Source of the DNA: JBEIHX01 sp040381075
GTDB lineage: Bacteria > Pseudomonadota > Alphaproteobacteria > Caulobacterales > Aquidulcibacteraceae
Direction of reading: 5' to 3'
NCBI GenBank assembly: GCA_040381075.1
Contig: JBEIHX010000047.1
Location: forward strand, 1-22,287
DNA length: 22,287 nt
Part shown: positions 1-7,020 of the stretch, piece by piece
Numbering within the stretch: the first letter of the stretch is position 1
How the letters are laid out: each line of letters opens with the position of its first letter
Translations under genes and position numbers: made by a program
Notes under the pieces: generated by a model
The model's input: only the letters and a program-made list of their open reading frames with translations
Told to the model about the DNA's origin: nothing
Databases searched by the model: none

Positions 1-762
1 GAAGTCGTTGCGCAGCTTCTCCACCTGCGGGAGCAACGTCTTCGGATCGCCCGTGTCGCCATCAAAGACCGATACCGAGACCGGACATCCGCGGGCGTCC
101 GTCATGACGCCATAGTTGACCTGAAGCGTCCCGCGCCTTCCCTCGCGGCTTCAGCCAAGTTGTGCAAGGGGACAGGCGACGCCCTCAAACCAGCTCGATG
201 TCAGATCGACGAGAACCAGGCCGCCGGATTGCAGATGGCGCCTGGCCAGACGCTTCTCGATCTTTCCCTGCCGCTGAACCAGCCAATCCATCGCCTCATA
301 GAGTTCGTCTTCGTCGGCGTCGCTGACGCCAAGGTCTTCTGCACGCGTTCTATTTACCCAGCCACCTGCCATGGCGAGTTTGCTCGCTTCGGGCGCGATG
401 ATGCGCCCGGCGATTATGGCGGCCACGAGGTCGCGTTGGCGCTGCGCCTTGGGATCAACCAGCCTGTCGAACCCCAGCCTTTGCATGGCCGTGCGAACCG
501 CCTGTACATGTCCGTGGGCGCGTGAGCGGATGCACGCGAACTGATCCTCAACGGGGCCCAGCTTTTCTCCCTTCAAGACCCTGCGGATCATCTCCACCTG
601 GTCCATCGGCAGGGCTGACAGGTTGGCGATCGTCCGTTTCTTGACCTTCTTTCCCTCCCGATAGCTTTCCCGCAGAAGGACGGCCGGCGGCGATGTGCGA
701 TTGGGAACGATGTCAATGTGCATGGGCGAATGCTGCGCCATAAAGTTCGCCACTGCATGCAT
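1..762 (-). pseudogene. IS1634-type (IS4 superfamily) transposase, 5' part, interrupted by in-frame TGA; runs off the window
   Basis: This encodes the N-terminal part of a DDE transposase. Residues from about 15 on (MHIDIVPNRTSPPAVLL, then RESYREGKKVKKRT) are the typical opening of IS1634-family transposases, and LVLVDLTSSWFEG near residue 190 holds the first catalytic Asp. After 203 codons the frame meets TGA (151-153, minus strand). The same frame then stays open for the remaining 50 codons to the window edge and keeps reading as transposase (TLQVNYGVMTDARG, then FDGDTGDPKTLLPQVEKLR). The TGA is therefore a nonsense lesion and not the natural end. Other genes here use TGA as an ordinary stop, so recoding is unlikely. 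The true start is probably the ATG at 720, because the 14 residues before it are not typical of the family. Family assignment is from recalled motifs; the C-terminal half lies outside the window. Confidence 0.8.
1..762 (-). mobile_element. Partial IS1634-like insertion sequence (minimum extent)
   Basis: Only the part carrying the 5' portion of the transposase is in the window, so the far end is unseen. The near terminus should lie between 763 and about 880, before the stop codon of the acyl-CoA ligase. I could not fix the terminal inverted repeat or target duplication without the other end. With its transposase broken, the copy is probably not autonomous. Confidence 0.55.
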
Positions 763-879
763 ATTTATGTCGAATTACATGGGCGCACTTACAGCCCAAA
801 AGTCATGACGCCGCGGAAATCGGGCGGCAAATCAACATGATGCCGCGCACAACCGGCTTACGTGCGGCGCAACGTCAGC

Positions 880-2448
880 CTAGTTGACGCTCCGCCCACG
901 CCCTTCCCAGAAGGGCGCCCTGAGTTGCCGCTTCAGGATTTTTCCCGCCGCCGACAAGGGAAGCGGCTCCGTTCTGAAACTGATGCTGCGCGGACACTTG
1001 TATCCGGCGATTTTTGTCTTGCAGAACGCAATCAGCGCATCCGGCTCTTCGCAAGCCCCGGGCTTGAGCCTGACGATGGCGTGCACGCGCTCTCCCCATG
1101 TCTCGTCCGGCACGCCGATAACCGCGCATTCGGCGACATCGGGGTGCGTGCTCAGCGCGCTTTCCGTTTCGGCCGAGTACACATTTTCTCCGCCTGAGAT
1201 GATCATGTCCTTGGTGCGATCGACGATGTAGAGATAGCCATCGGCGTCGAAATACCCAGCGTCGCCGCTCATGATCCAGCCGTTCTTCAGCGTCCTCTCG
1301 GTGTCGACAGGGCGGTTCCAGTACCCGAGCATCGCGCCGGTGCTGCGGATTGCGATTTCGCCGACGCCCCCCTGCGGCGCCTCATCGCCGGCCTCGTCAA
1401 CGATCTTCAGCTCACTGAATGGAATCGGCTTGCCGGCGGAGCGCAGCCTGTGCGCGTTTGGTCCATCAGGGTCATGATCCTCGGGCCCCAGCAACGTGCA
1501 TATCCCGGCGGTCTCCGTTTGCCCGTAACCCTGGCGAAACTCGGCCTGAGGCAGGCGACGCAGACACTGGCGCAAGATGCCCTCCGGCATAGGCGAGGCG
1601 CCATAAGCCGCGCGCTTCAGGCTCGACAGGTCGGCTGACGCCGCACCCGGATGCGACAACAGCATGCCCCACATGGAGGGCACCAGGCTCAGCGTGCTGA
1701 CCCGGTCAGCCTCGACGCACCGCAGGATTGCTGCGATGTCGAAGCCTGGCTGCATGATCAAGGGAACGCCCGCGATCGCTGCGGCGATCACCAGCTGCGC
1801 TCCAGCGAGGTGAAACAGTGGAAGCACGCACAGGATCGGCGGTTCCCTTTCAGTCTGGTCACGCGACGCGCCCGCCGCGAGCAGGGTAGCGACCAGACTG
1901 GTGTGCGCGAGCATCACCCCCTTGGGATGGCCGGTCGTCCCCCCCGTGTAGAAGATTCCCGCCAACTCCTCACCGCCGCCGCCCAGGCCATCCACGGGGC
2001 TGGCGCAGCGTCGCAGGTCTTCATAGCGGATCGCGCCGTCCGGCGCAGTCCTGTCGCCGATGAACGCCAGACGCGTCCCGATCGCGTCAAAGTCAAGCGA
2101 GCCCAGCATCGGTGCAAACGCGTCATCGACGAAAATGACCTTGGGGGTGCTGTCCCTGAGCCCAAAACCCACTTCATCGGCCGACCAGCGGGTGTTGAGC
2201 GGGACGACGGCGGCTGACAGCCGCCAGCACGCAAACAGGACCTCGACGTAGCGGTCGCTGTTGAGCGCCAGGATCGCCACGCGATCGCCGGGGCCAACGC
2301 CCTGCGCGCGCAACCCTCCCGCCAATTCCTGGGTCGCCCGATTGAGGGAACGCCACGTCGACCGGCGCCCTTCAAACCTGATCGCCTCGTTGTCCGGCGT
2401 GTGGCGGGCCGCCCGTTCGATAAACTGTGTCAGATGGATCTTGCTCAT
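880..2448 (-). CDS. Fatty-acyl-CoA ligase (AMP-dependent synthetase/ligase, FadD-like)
   Basis: This 522-residue ANL-superfamily enzyme should activate a carboxylic acid to acyl-AMP and then to the CoA thioester in the cytoplasm. The set of motifs looks complete: P-loop-like YTGGTTGHPKG (167-177), YGQTE (308-312), SGD with the ATP-ribose Asp at 396, the hinge region DRTKDMIISGGENVYSAE (410-427), and the C-terminal catalytic Lys in SAAGKILKR (Lys503). The length is normal for medium/long-chain or steroid-side-chain ligases. The substrate cannot be read from sequence. I chose the ATG at 2448, which gives MSKIHLTQF and sits just after GGTGAGG; a GTG at 2457 is the alternative. It starts 40 bp after the hydrolase stop, so the two are probably co-transcribed. 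It lies back to back with a ruined MaoC-SDR-thiolase operon, which suggests it once supplied acyl-CoA to that pathway. It is the only undamaged gene of the group. Confidence 0.9.
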   Translation of the reverse strand: MSKIHLTQFIERAARHTPDNEAIRFEGRRSTWRSLNRATQELAGGLRAQGVGPGDRVAILALNSDRYVEVLFACWRLSAAVVPLNTRWSADEVGFGLRDSTPKVIFVDDAFAPMLGSLDFDAIGTRLAFIGDRTAPDGAIRYEDLRRCASPVDGLGGGGEELAGIFYTGGTTGHPKGVMLAHTSLVATLLAAGASRDQTEREPPILCVLPLFHLAGAQLVIAAAIAGVPLIMQPGFDIAAILRCVEADRVSTLSLVPSMWGMLLSHPGAASADLSSLKRAAYGASPMPEGILRQCLRRLPQAEFRQGYGQTETAGICTLLGPEDHDPDGPNAHRLRSAGKPIPFSELKIVDEAGDEAPQGGVGEIAIRSTGAMLGYWNRPVDTERTLKNGWIMSGDAGYFDADGYLYIVDRTKDMIISGGENVYSAETESALSTHPDVAECAVIGVPDETWGERVHAIVRLKPGACEEPDALIAFCKTKIAGYKCPRSISFRTEPLPLSAAGKILKRQLRAPFWEGRGRSVN

Positions 2449-2487
2449 GGGCCTCACCCAGCGCGTTGTGAACCTGCAGTGTCGCCA

Positions 2488-3216
2488 TCACACGACGGCG
2501 GCGATCGCCTCGGCCAAAGGCCCCGGCATGGAAAGAAGGGGAGAATGGGAAGCCTCTGGCATCGCCACCTTGCCGCACGGCTGACGGGCGAGCATTTCAT
2601 CCTGACATGCCATGGAGAGCGCCTTATCCTGTGTGCGTCGCACGCAGGATCGCGGCACTGACCCGAACCTTGCGGCGGTCAGACGCACCGTATCGGGCGA
2701 AGGCCGCAGCGGTTCCGCGCAGAGGCGCTCAAAGGCCAAGCGCGTCTGGTGTTCGCTGCGATCGCCAGACAGCACATCTGCGCCTCGACCGGGCAGGACC
2801 GTCACCCGCCTTTTCGGGAGCGAGACCTGTATGGTCCGTTTCAGGCTGGACGAGGCGTCCCTGCGATCCACTGCAGCCACGCTGTCACCATCGCCCGGAA
2901 GAAAAACCGCGAGAAACACCAGCCTGCCGAAGCGCCCAGGGCGAAGCTGTGCGGCTGCGCAGATCACCATCCCCCCCATCGGGCGGCCAACAGCGATCAC
3001 CGCTGCCTGAACGCCTGACGTCGCTTCGACGACCGCTTCGGCGTGGTCATGCACCCTGTACGACCAGCCGGATCGCCGGATCGCTTCGCGACCGGGCAGG
3101 TCCACCGTGTGCGTAACAAACCCGCGCGCCTGCAGATGCGCCAGCAGATAAGACTGGCGCCAGCTCCCATGACTGGCGCCATGCACGAACAGGACATGCC
3201 GCGCGTGCCCGCTCAT
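2488..3216 (-). CDS. Alpha/beta hydrolase (salicylate-esterase/hydroxynitrile-lyase-like), nucleophile Ser replaced by Pro
   Basis: This 242-residue protein has the layout of small plant-esterase-like alpha/beta hydrolases. It carries the oxyanion-hole motif FVHGASHGSW (10-19), the strand and loop HTVDLPG (36-42), the acid residue in TQDKALS (Asp197), and the catalytic His in EASHSPLLS (His224). The nucleophile elbow, normally GHSMGG, reads GRPMGG (77-82), so the serine is a proline (codon CCG) and the preceding His is Arg. Two base changes from CAC TCG would explain it. The frame is intact, but ester hydrolysis by the usual mechanism should be impossible. Either the gene is decaying like its neighbours or it has a non-catalytic role. 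Its ATG overlaps the TGA of the upstream ORF in an ATGA junction (3213-3216), pointing to translational coupling, and the acyl-CoA ligase follows after 40 bp. Confidence 0.75.
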   Translation of the reverse strand: MSGHARHVLFVHGASHGSWRQSYLLAHLQARGFVTHTVDLPGREAIRRSGWSYRVHDHAEAVVEATSGVQAAVIAVGRPMGGMVICAAAQLRPGRFGRLVFLAVFLPGDGDSVAAVDRRDASSSLKRTIQVSLPKRRVTVLPGRGADVLSGDRSEHQTRLAFERLCAEPLRPSPDTVRLTAARFGSVPRSCVRRTQDKALSMACQDEMLARQPCGKVAMPEASHSPLLSMPGPLAEAIAAVV

Positions 3217-3477
3217 GGCGCGTCACTGAACATGCGCGCTGCGCAGGCGAACCAGAACCCGCTCCAGCCCTGCGCAACCGACGTCTGCGCGCCCGCAAGG
3301 GCCGCATCGGCTCCGCCGTTTACTGCGCGCTCGTCTTCCAATATGCTGGGCATGCCATAGGAGGCCCAGCCTGCGGAAGCGCGGCCGCTGGCGTCCGTGC
3401 TGACGGGGCGAGCCCACGCTCCCCAGCGCCGTCCCAAACGGTTGTGCGTCAGGCAAGGCGACCGGCTCTGGAGTCAT
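3213..3477 (-). pseudogene. Small unrecognised ORF (about 90 codons), probably frameshifted, coupled to the hydrolase
   Basis: I do not recognise this family. Two minus-strand frames appear to join into one short protein. From the ATG at 3477 the frame reads MTPEPVALPDAQPFG. From about 3440 the next frame reads RRWGAWARPVSTDASGR and continues to a Trp-rich end (GWSGFWFACAARMF) before the TGA at 3213-3215. That TGA overlaps the hydrolase ATG as ATGA, the usual signature of coupled genes, and this is the main reason to think the second frame was really translated. The switch of frame near 3437-3460 implies one indel. No Shine-Dalgarno sequence is obvious before 3477. It could also be spurious. 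Confidence 0.35.
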
Positions 3478-3498
3478 GGCGGTGCAGGCGCTCGGCTC

Positions 3499-3527
3499 TT
3501 GACAGGACTGCGTCACGGCAATGTAAC
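3499..3527 (+). promoter_or_regulatory. Sigma70-type promoter for the decayed MaoC-SDR-thiolase operon
   Basis: A perfect -35 hexamer TTGACA (3499-3504) is followed after exactly 17 bp by TGTAAC (3522-3527, 4 of 6 to TATAAT). A transcript would start near 3534, about 34 bp before the TTG start of the MaoC remnant. It lies in the divergent gap between the minus-strand group and the plus-strand operon. The promoter looks better preserved than the genes behind it. Confidence 0.5.
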
Positions 3528-3567
3528 CTTTCGGCTGAACATTTGTCCAGTCTGATCGGGCGGGGCC

Positions 3568-4097
3568 TTGCGACCCTTCACCGAAGAAACGATCAAGACT
3601 GTCATCGGCGCCGAAGTCGCAGTGTCCGACCAGGTCACGATCATCCAGGACATGGTCGACCAACTCGCCAGACTCACAGGCGATCCAACTCACAGGCGAT
3701 CCAACTCACAGGCGAACCATTTGAAATTCGCACCAACGAAGAACTCGCAACGCAAACGCCGTCCGGCGGAACAATCGCCCACGGCCTGTTGAGCCTCTCC
3801 ATGCTCGGGGCGTCGCACCCGCCGCGCCCGTGCTCATGGAGGGCGTGACCATGGGGCTGAACTACGGGTTCAACAAAGTCCGGTTCGTGTCGCCGGTGAA
3901 GACCGGAAGCCGGCTGCGCGGCCGGTTTTTCCTGCGCGACATTCAGAACCAGGGCGGCGGGAAGTCGGTGTCTGCCATGGACTTGACCATTGACATCGAA
4001 GGTGAGGACAGGCCTGCCGTTGTCGGCGAGCGGCTTGCCGGTCAGTTCGTCCGCTCGCCGCGCATCGCCGCCGCAGACCCGACCCCGGCGGAGAAAG
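3568..4097 (+). pseudogene. MaoC-family (R)-hydratase, broken by at least two frameshifts
   Basis: The three reading frames together spell a MaoC hot-dog hydratase. Frame one, from TTG 3568, has ETIKTVIGAEVAVSDQVTI and then DMVDQLARLTG. Frame two has EIRTNEELATQTPSGGTIAHG and then LLSLSML. Frame three, from about 3808, has LMEGVTMGLNYGFNKVRF and VSPVKTGSRLRGRFFLRD. The first frame break is a 16-bp unit present three times (3672-3719). Deleting two units (32 bp) joins the frames exactly as LARLTGEPFEIRTNEE. The second break fits loss of one G from a G run near 3806 (MLGG to MLG). The catalytic pair is also gone: the family's TGD followed by IHVD reads TGE and IRTN, so Asp became Glu and His became Arg. 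The native stop is not visible; frame three reads on into the SDR. Such hydratases normally act on trans-2-enoyl-CoA in fatty-acid or sterol side-chain oxidation. Confidence 0.8.
3672..3719 (+). repeat. 16-bp tandem repeat, three copies, inside the MaoC pseudogene
   Basis: Copies start at 3672, 3688 and 3704 with unit ACTCACAGGCGATCCA. The third copy differs by one base (GAACCA for GATCCA). Because 16 is not a multiple of three, each added copy shifts the frame. Removing two copies restores the hydratase reading frame. Confidence 0.95.
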
Positions 4098-4735
4098 ATC
4101 ACGATCCGGTTCGACGACAGAGTGGTCATTGTGACCGGGGCCGGAGGCGGCCTCGGTCGTTCGCATGCGCTGCAGTTCGCCGAGCGCGGCGCCAGGGATG
4201 GAACGGGCGGCTCTTCGGAGCCAGCCGAAAGGGTGGCGGCCGAGATCAGGGCTGCCGGCGGTGATGCGATCGCCCATGGCGCCGACGTGACCGACGTCGC
4301 CCAGGTCCGGGACATGGTCGACAGGGCGATCGCCACATGGGGATGCATTGATGTGCGCGTGAGCAACGCCGGCATCCTGCAGGGCGCCAGCTTCGCCAGG
4401 ACCATGCCGGACTCGTTCGGGCGCACACGCAGCGATGGCCGGACATCACCAACCGGCCTCATGGCCGCAAGGGCACGGTCGACGCCCCGAGGCTTCCCGA
4501 CCGCCCCGTCGCGGATTGGGCCGCCACGGCGAGGAAGTTGCAGCAGTCACAAGGGGGTGCGCCCTCTGGGGCGATGCAATCAATCCTCCGGCATTCGGGT
4601 GGTGACAGTCAACAACACTTGCTCCACCGACTGCTCCCCCGACTGCTGCACCGGCCCGACCGCGCTCTTCCTCGCGGGCAGGTCATTGAGGTCGGCGGCG
4701 CCGGCTGCTTCTGGCCTTTGGCTTGGGGCAGATGA
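4098..4735 (+). pseudogene. Short-chain dehydrogenase (3-hydroxyacyl-CoA dehydrogenase type), start codon lost and 3' half degraded
   Basis: From 4098 the sequence reads ITIRFDDRVVIVTGAGGGLG followed by RSHALQFAERGAR, an SDR nucleotide-binding N-terminus with TGAGGGLG. It continues with DGTGGSSEPAERVAAEIRA, the NNAG-equivalent SNAGI, and later scraps such as VIEVGGAGCF in another frame (about 4685-4715). The first codon is ATC where relatives have ATG, and it is preceded by GGAGAAAG, so the start codon appears lost by one substitution. About ten residues (the usual VVNDLGG stretch) are missing between GAR and DGTGG, an in-frame deletion. Beyond about 4420 the frame is scrambled and the YxxxK active site cannot be found; the remaining length is too short for the missing half. 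This type of SDR usually pairs with a MaoC hydratase in beta-oxidation of fatty acids or sterol side chains, which matches its neighbour. Confidence 0.75.
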
Positions 4736-4799
4736 CGCCGGGTGTGCGCGCACCCGTTTTCAAAGACCGCAAGCCGCCGGTGGAGAAGCACGCAGCGCT

Positions 4800-5187
4800 G
4801 ATGCTGGCGGTTCAGAGGTATGACAGGGATGCGCCGCTGGCCGCCCGGAGGTTCAGCACCACGCGACTGCTTCGCGCCGAACGAACGTCTCACCTGCCCC
4901 CCCCTCCGCCTCAGCCCCCCCTCCGACTCTGCCCCGAAGGCGGCGAGAAAGCCTTGATGCGCGACGGGCAGAACACCTGCGCCGGCCGCGTCGTCACCAA
5001 CCCATCCGGCGGCTTGCTGTCCAAGGGCCCCCGATCGGTGCCACCGGGCCAGCGCAGTGCTGCGCGCTGACCCAGCGCGTCCGCGGCGTGGCCGCCAGGC
5101 GGCAGGTCGACGGCGTCGGGCGCGCGCTGCAGCGCTCCCCCGGACCCGGCGGGGCGTGTGTCGTGACGATGTGTGGACGGGCTCAGG
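4800..5187 (+). pseudogene. Remnant of an SCP2/lipid-transfer-type thiolase (C-terminal part only)
   Basis: Several frames spell the C-terminal third of an SCPx-type thiolase. Near 4817 there is YDRDAPLAARRF. At 4865 in the next frame comes DCFAPNERLTC, matching the family's HDCFAPNELLTY. From about 4920 there is LCPEGGEKALMRDGQNT, then GRVVTNPSGGLLSKG. After another shift follows GATGPAQCCALTQRVRGVA and finally GGACVVTM. The family motif GHPIGATG is destroyed because AAGGGC is followed by CCCCCGATC where CACCCGATC is expected. One missing A both removes the catalytic His and shifts the frame (about 5028-5031). C-runs near 4893-4920 replace the YEALG segment. The N-terminal two thirds, including the acyl-binding Cys, are absent. 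It completes the hydratase-dehydrogenase-thiolase order expected for a beta-oxidation operon. Confidence 0.75.
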
Positions 5188-5253
5188 ATCCTGCCTGGCC
5201 CGGATCACCCGTCGGAAGCGATGCCGCCGTGGCGACCTCAGGAGCGGGCAAAA

Positions 5254-5333
5254 CCACGCCAATGAAAGCCCACCCCAATGAAAGCCCACCCCAATGAAAG
5301 TCCACGCCAAGGCGGGCCCAGGCCAAGGCAGGC
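5254..5333 (+). repeat. 16-bp degenerate tandem repeat, five copies
   Basis: Units at 5254, 5270, 5286, 5302 and 5318 share CCAsnCCAA cores. The first three are near identical (CCACCCCAATGAAAGC type) and the last two drift to CCAAGGCGGGC. The repeat lies in the 266-bp spacer between the thiolase remnant and the SUMF1 gene. No gene was seen in that spacer. Confidence 0.95.
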
Positions 5334-5441
5334 CCGGATGCTGGCGAACTCCGGCCCAGCCTCCCTCGGGCGGCGGCGCATCCGCGGCTGCAGGCGACGG
5401 GTTTTGTGCAGTCGCCATTCTGGCGCGGCGCAGCAATCGGA

Positions 5442-5447
5442 TATGAT
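5442..5447 (+). promoter_or_regulatory. Candidate -10 element giving a leaderless SUMF1 transcript
   Basis: TATGAT (5 of 6 to TATAAT) ends six bases before the ATG at 5454, which would place the transcript start on or next to the A of the start codon. No Shine-Dalgarno sequence precedes that ATG. The -35 region (TTCTGG, 18 bp upstream) is poor, so this is tentative. Confidence 0.35.
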
Positions 5448-5453
5448 CATCGC

Positions 5454-6524
5454 ATGGGAGATTCGCGTAATACGAGCCAGGCGCCCGCGTTGACGCCTGG
5501 ATCAGGTGTGCAGGCGGCGCTCCCGTCCGCGGGACGGTCCGGACTCCTTGTGCGCGTTGCGCGTGACGCCATCGCCGCGTCCGTCTCGGACGCCGCCCTC
5601 AGGTCGTCCCCTCAGGCATTCGCCCCTGATCCTTCCGGCATCGCACCGGATCGCGCCATTGCGGCGGATGAAGACCCGAGGCCGGCGGCTGCGCGCGCCG
5701 CCGCCCTGGCCGGCCGGCCGGTCGAGGAGCGGATCTTTCCGTTGGAGCTGCCCCGGATACCTCAATGGCCCGCGGCCGAAATGCTGGCCATTCCGCCAGG
5801 CCGGTTTCTGATGGGGGCGGCGGACGACGAGGAGGGGGCGTGGAATGACGAGTTTCCGCGCCATGAGGTCCACATCGGGCACGTCGTCGCCCTCGGCCGG
5901 CGGCAGGTCACCTTCGCAGAGTGGCGCGCGGCGCTGCAGGCGGGGGCGAGGCTCCACGCGCCGGATGATCGCGGCTGGGGCGCTGGCGCCCGGCCGGTGA
6001 TGCGCGTGAGCTGGGAGGACGCGAGGGCCTATTGCGATTGGCTCAACCGCGAACTCGATCTGGTCGGCAGACGTGACGCCTATCGTCTTCCGTCGGAAGC
6101 AGAATGGGAATACGCCTGCCGCGCCGGAGCGACAGGCCCGTTCCACTTCGGCGCGACCATTTCCACCGCCCAGGCGAACTATACCGGCGCTGCGACCTAC
6201 GGCGCATGCCCCGCCGGCGAGCACCGGAAACACACGACGCCGGTCGGCAGCTTTCCGCCCAACGAATTCGGCCTCCATGACATGCATGGCAATGTCTGGG
6301 AGTGGTGCGAAGACCCCTGGCATGACGACTATGTCGGGGCGCCTGCAGACGGCTCCGTCTGGCGCACGGGCGGGGATGACTCGCTGCGGGTGCTGCGCGG
6401 CGGCTCCTGGGGCAATGGACCGCAATTCTTGCGCTGCGCCTACCGAAGCGCCAACCTTCCCACCGGGCGCAGCATCGGCATCGGCCTGCGTCTTGCCCGG
6501 ACCCTGGTGCAGGACATGCGCTGA
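5454..6524 (+). CDS. SUMF1/formylglycine-generating-enzyme family protein, cytoplasmic, lacking the FGE cysteine pair
   Basis: This 356-residue protein has an Ala/Pro-rich N-terminus of about 100 residues with no signal peptide, then a SUMF1 (C-type-lectin-like) domain from about 108 to 350. Visible motifs are MLAIPPGRFLMGAADDE (110-126), RLPSEAEWEYACRAG (211-225), GLHDMHGNVWEWCED (273-287), VLRGGSW (313-319) and a terminal GLRLAR (345-350). True formylglycine-generating enzymes use two cysteines before RCAARS. Here only Cys328 in LRCAYRS remains and the partner position is not Cys, so sulfatase activation is doubtful. The SUMF1 fold is also used by EgtB and PvdO relatives and by many proteins of unknown role. 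I chose ATG 5454 over GTG 5406 because a -10-like TATGAT sits six bases upstream and no ribosome-binding site supports the GTG. It converges on the nuclease gene. Confidence 0.8.
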   Translation: MGDSRNTSQAPALTPGSGVQAALPSAGRSGLLVRVARDAIAASVSDAALRSSPQAFAPDPSGIAPDRAIAADEDPRPAAARAAALAGRPVEERIFPLELPRIPQWPAAEMLAIPPGRFLMGAADDEEGAWNDEFPRHEVHIGHVVALGRRQVTFAEWRAALQAGARLHAPDDRGWGAGARPVMRVSWEDARAYCDWLNRELDLVGRRDAYRLPSEAEWEYACRAGATGPFHFGATISTAQANYTGAATYGACPAGEHRKHTTPVGSFPPNEFGLHDMHGNVWEWCEDPWHDDYVGAPADGSVWRTGGDDSLRVLRGGSWGNGPQFLRCAYRSANLPTGRSIGIGLRLARTLVQDMR

Positions 6525-6600
6525 GCCGGTCGAGGCGCCTTGCGCGCGGCTGTTCGGCGCCGATCAGACCGCACCGGGGCCACGCCGGACCTGTCGGGGG

Positions 6601-7020
6601 CTAGTTTCCCCCGGGCCGCACGCCTGCCCGGCGCAGCAGGTCCGCAAGGCTGTCGGATCCGATCGAGCACCGCGCGATCACCCGGTCAAAGGACGTTACA
6701 CGCCCGCTGCGGCCCTTTTGGGTGCGGCAGACCACGGTTTGGCCCCGTGTCACCTGAACCAGCGCCGCCCTGGCGGCTGGACCCGCCGGTTCCCGGAGTT
6801 CTGGAGCGTTGAAATCCGCCAGCCGGACCTCGATCCATTCGTTCGGATCTGTGCTGCGGCCGATGCACAGGCTGTCGCCGTCGCCCACGTGCCGGACTGT
6901 CCCCGAAAAAACGACCCCAGCCCGCTGGGGAAGAGGACCCTCGCAAGGGTCGGCGTGGGCTGGAGCGGCCAGACAGGCCAGCGCCCAAAGTGCCGACAGC
7001 GCAGTACGCCGGTGGTTCAT
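6601..7020 (-). CDS. Secreted thermonuclease-like (staphylococcal nuclease domain) protein
   Basis: This 139-residue protein has a Sec-type signal (MNHRRTALSALWALACLAAP, then AHA, cleavage near residue 23) and one SNase domain. The core shows GTVRHVGDGDSLCIG (40-54) with the metal-binding Asp49, and EVRLADFNAPE (64-74) with Arg66 and Glu74 matching Arg35 and Glu43 of the staphylococcal enzyme. FDRVIARC (111-118) carries Arg113, matching Arg87. The position of the second calcium ligand (Asp40) is Asn71 here, so activity may be reduced. It would cleave nucleic acids outside the cytoplasm if active. ATG 7020 is chosen because GAGGAG lies seven bases upstream and it gives a clean signal peptide; a longer reading would start at 7047. 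It converges on the first SUMF1 gene and is transcribed away from the second. Confidence 0.85.
   Translation of the reverse strand: MNHRRTALSALWALACLAAPAHADPCEGPLPQRAGVVFSGTVRHVGDGDSLCIGRSTDPNEWIEVRLADFNAPELREPAGPAARAALVQVTRGQTVVCRTQKGRSGRVTSFDRVIARCSIGSDSLADLLRRAGVRPGGN

Noticed and set aside
763..879. Terminal inverted repeat of the IS
   Set aside because: The other end lies outside the window, so no repeat or target duplication could be matched.
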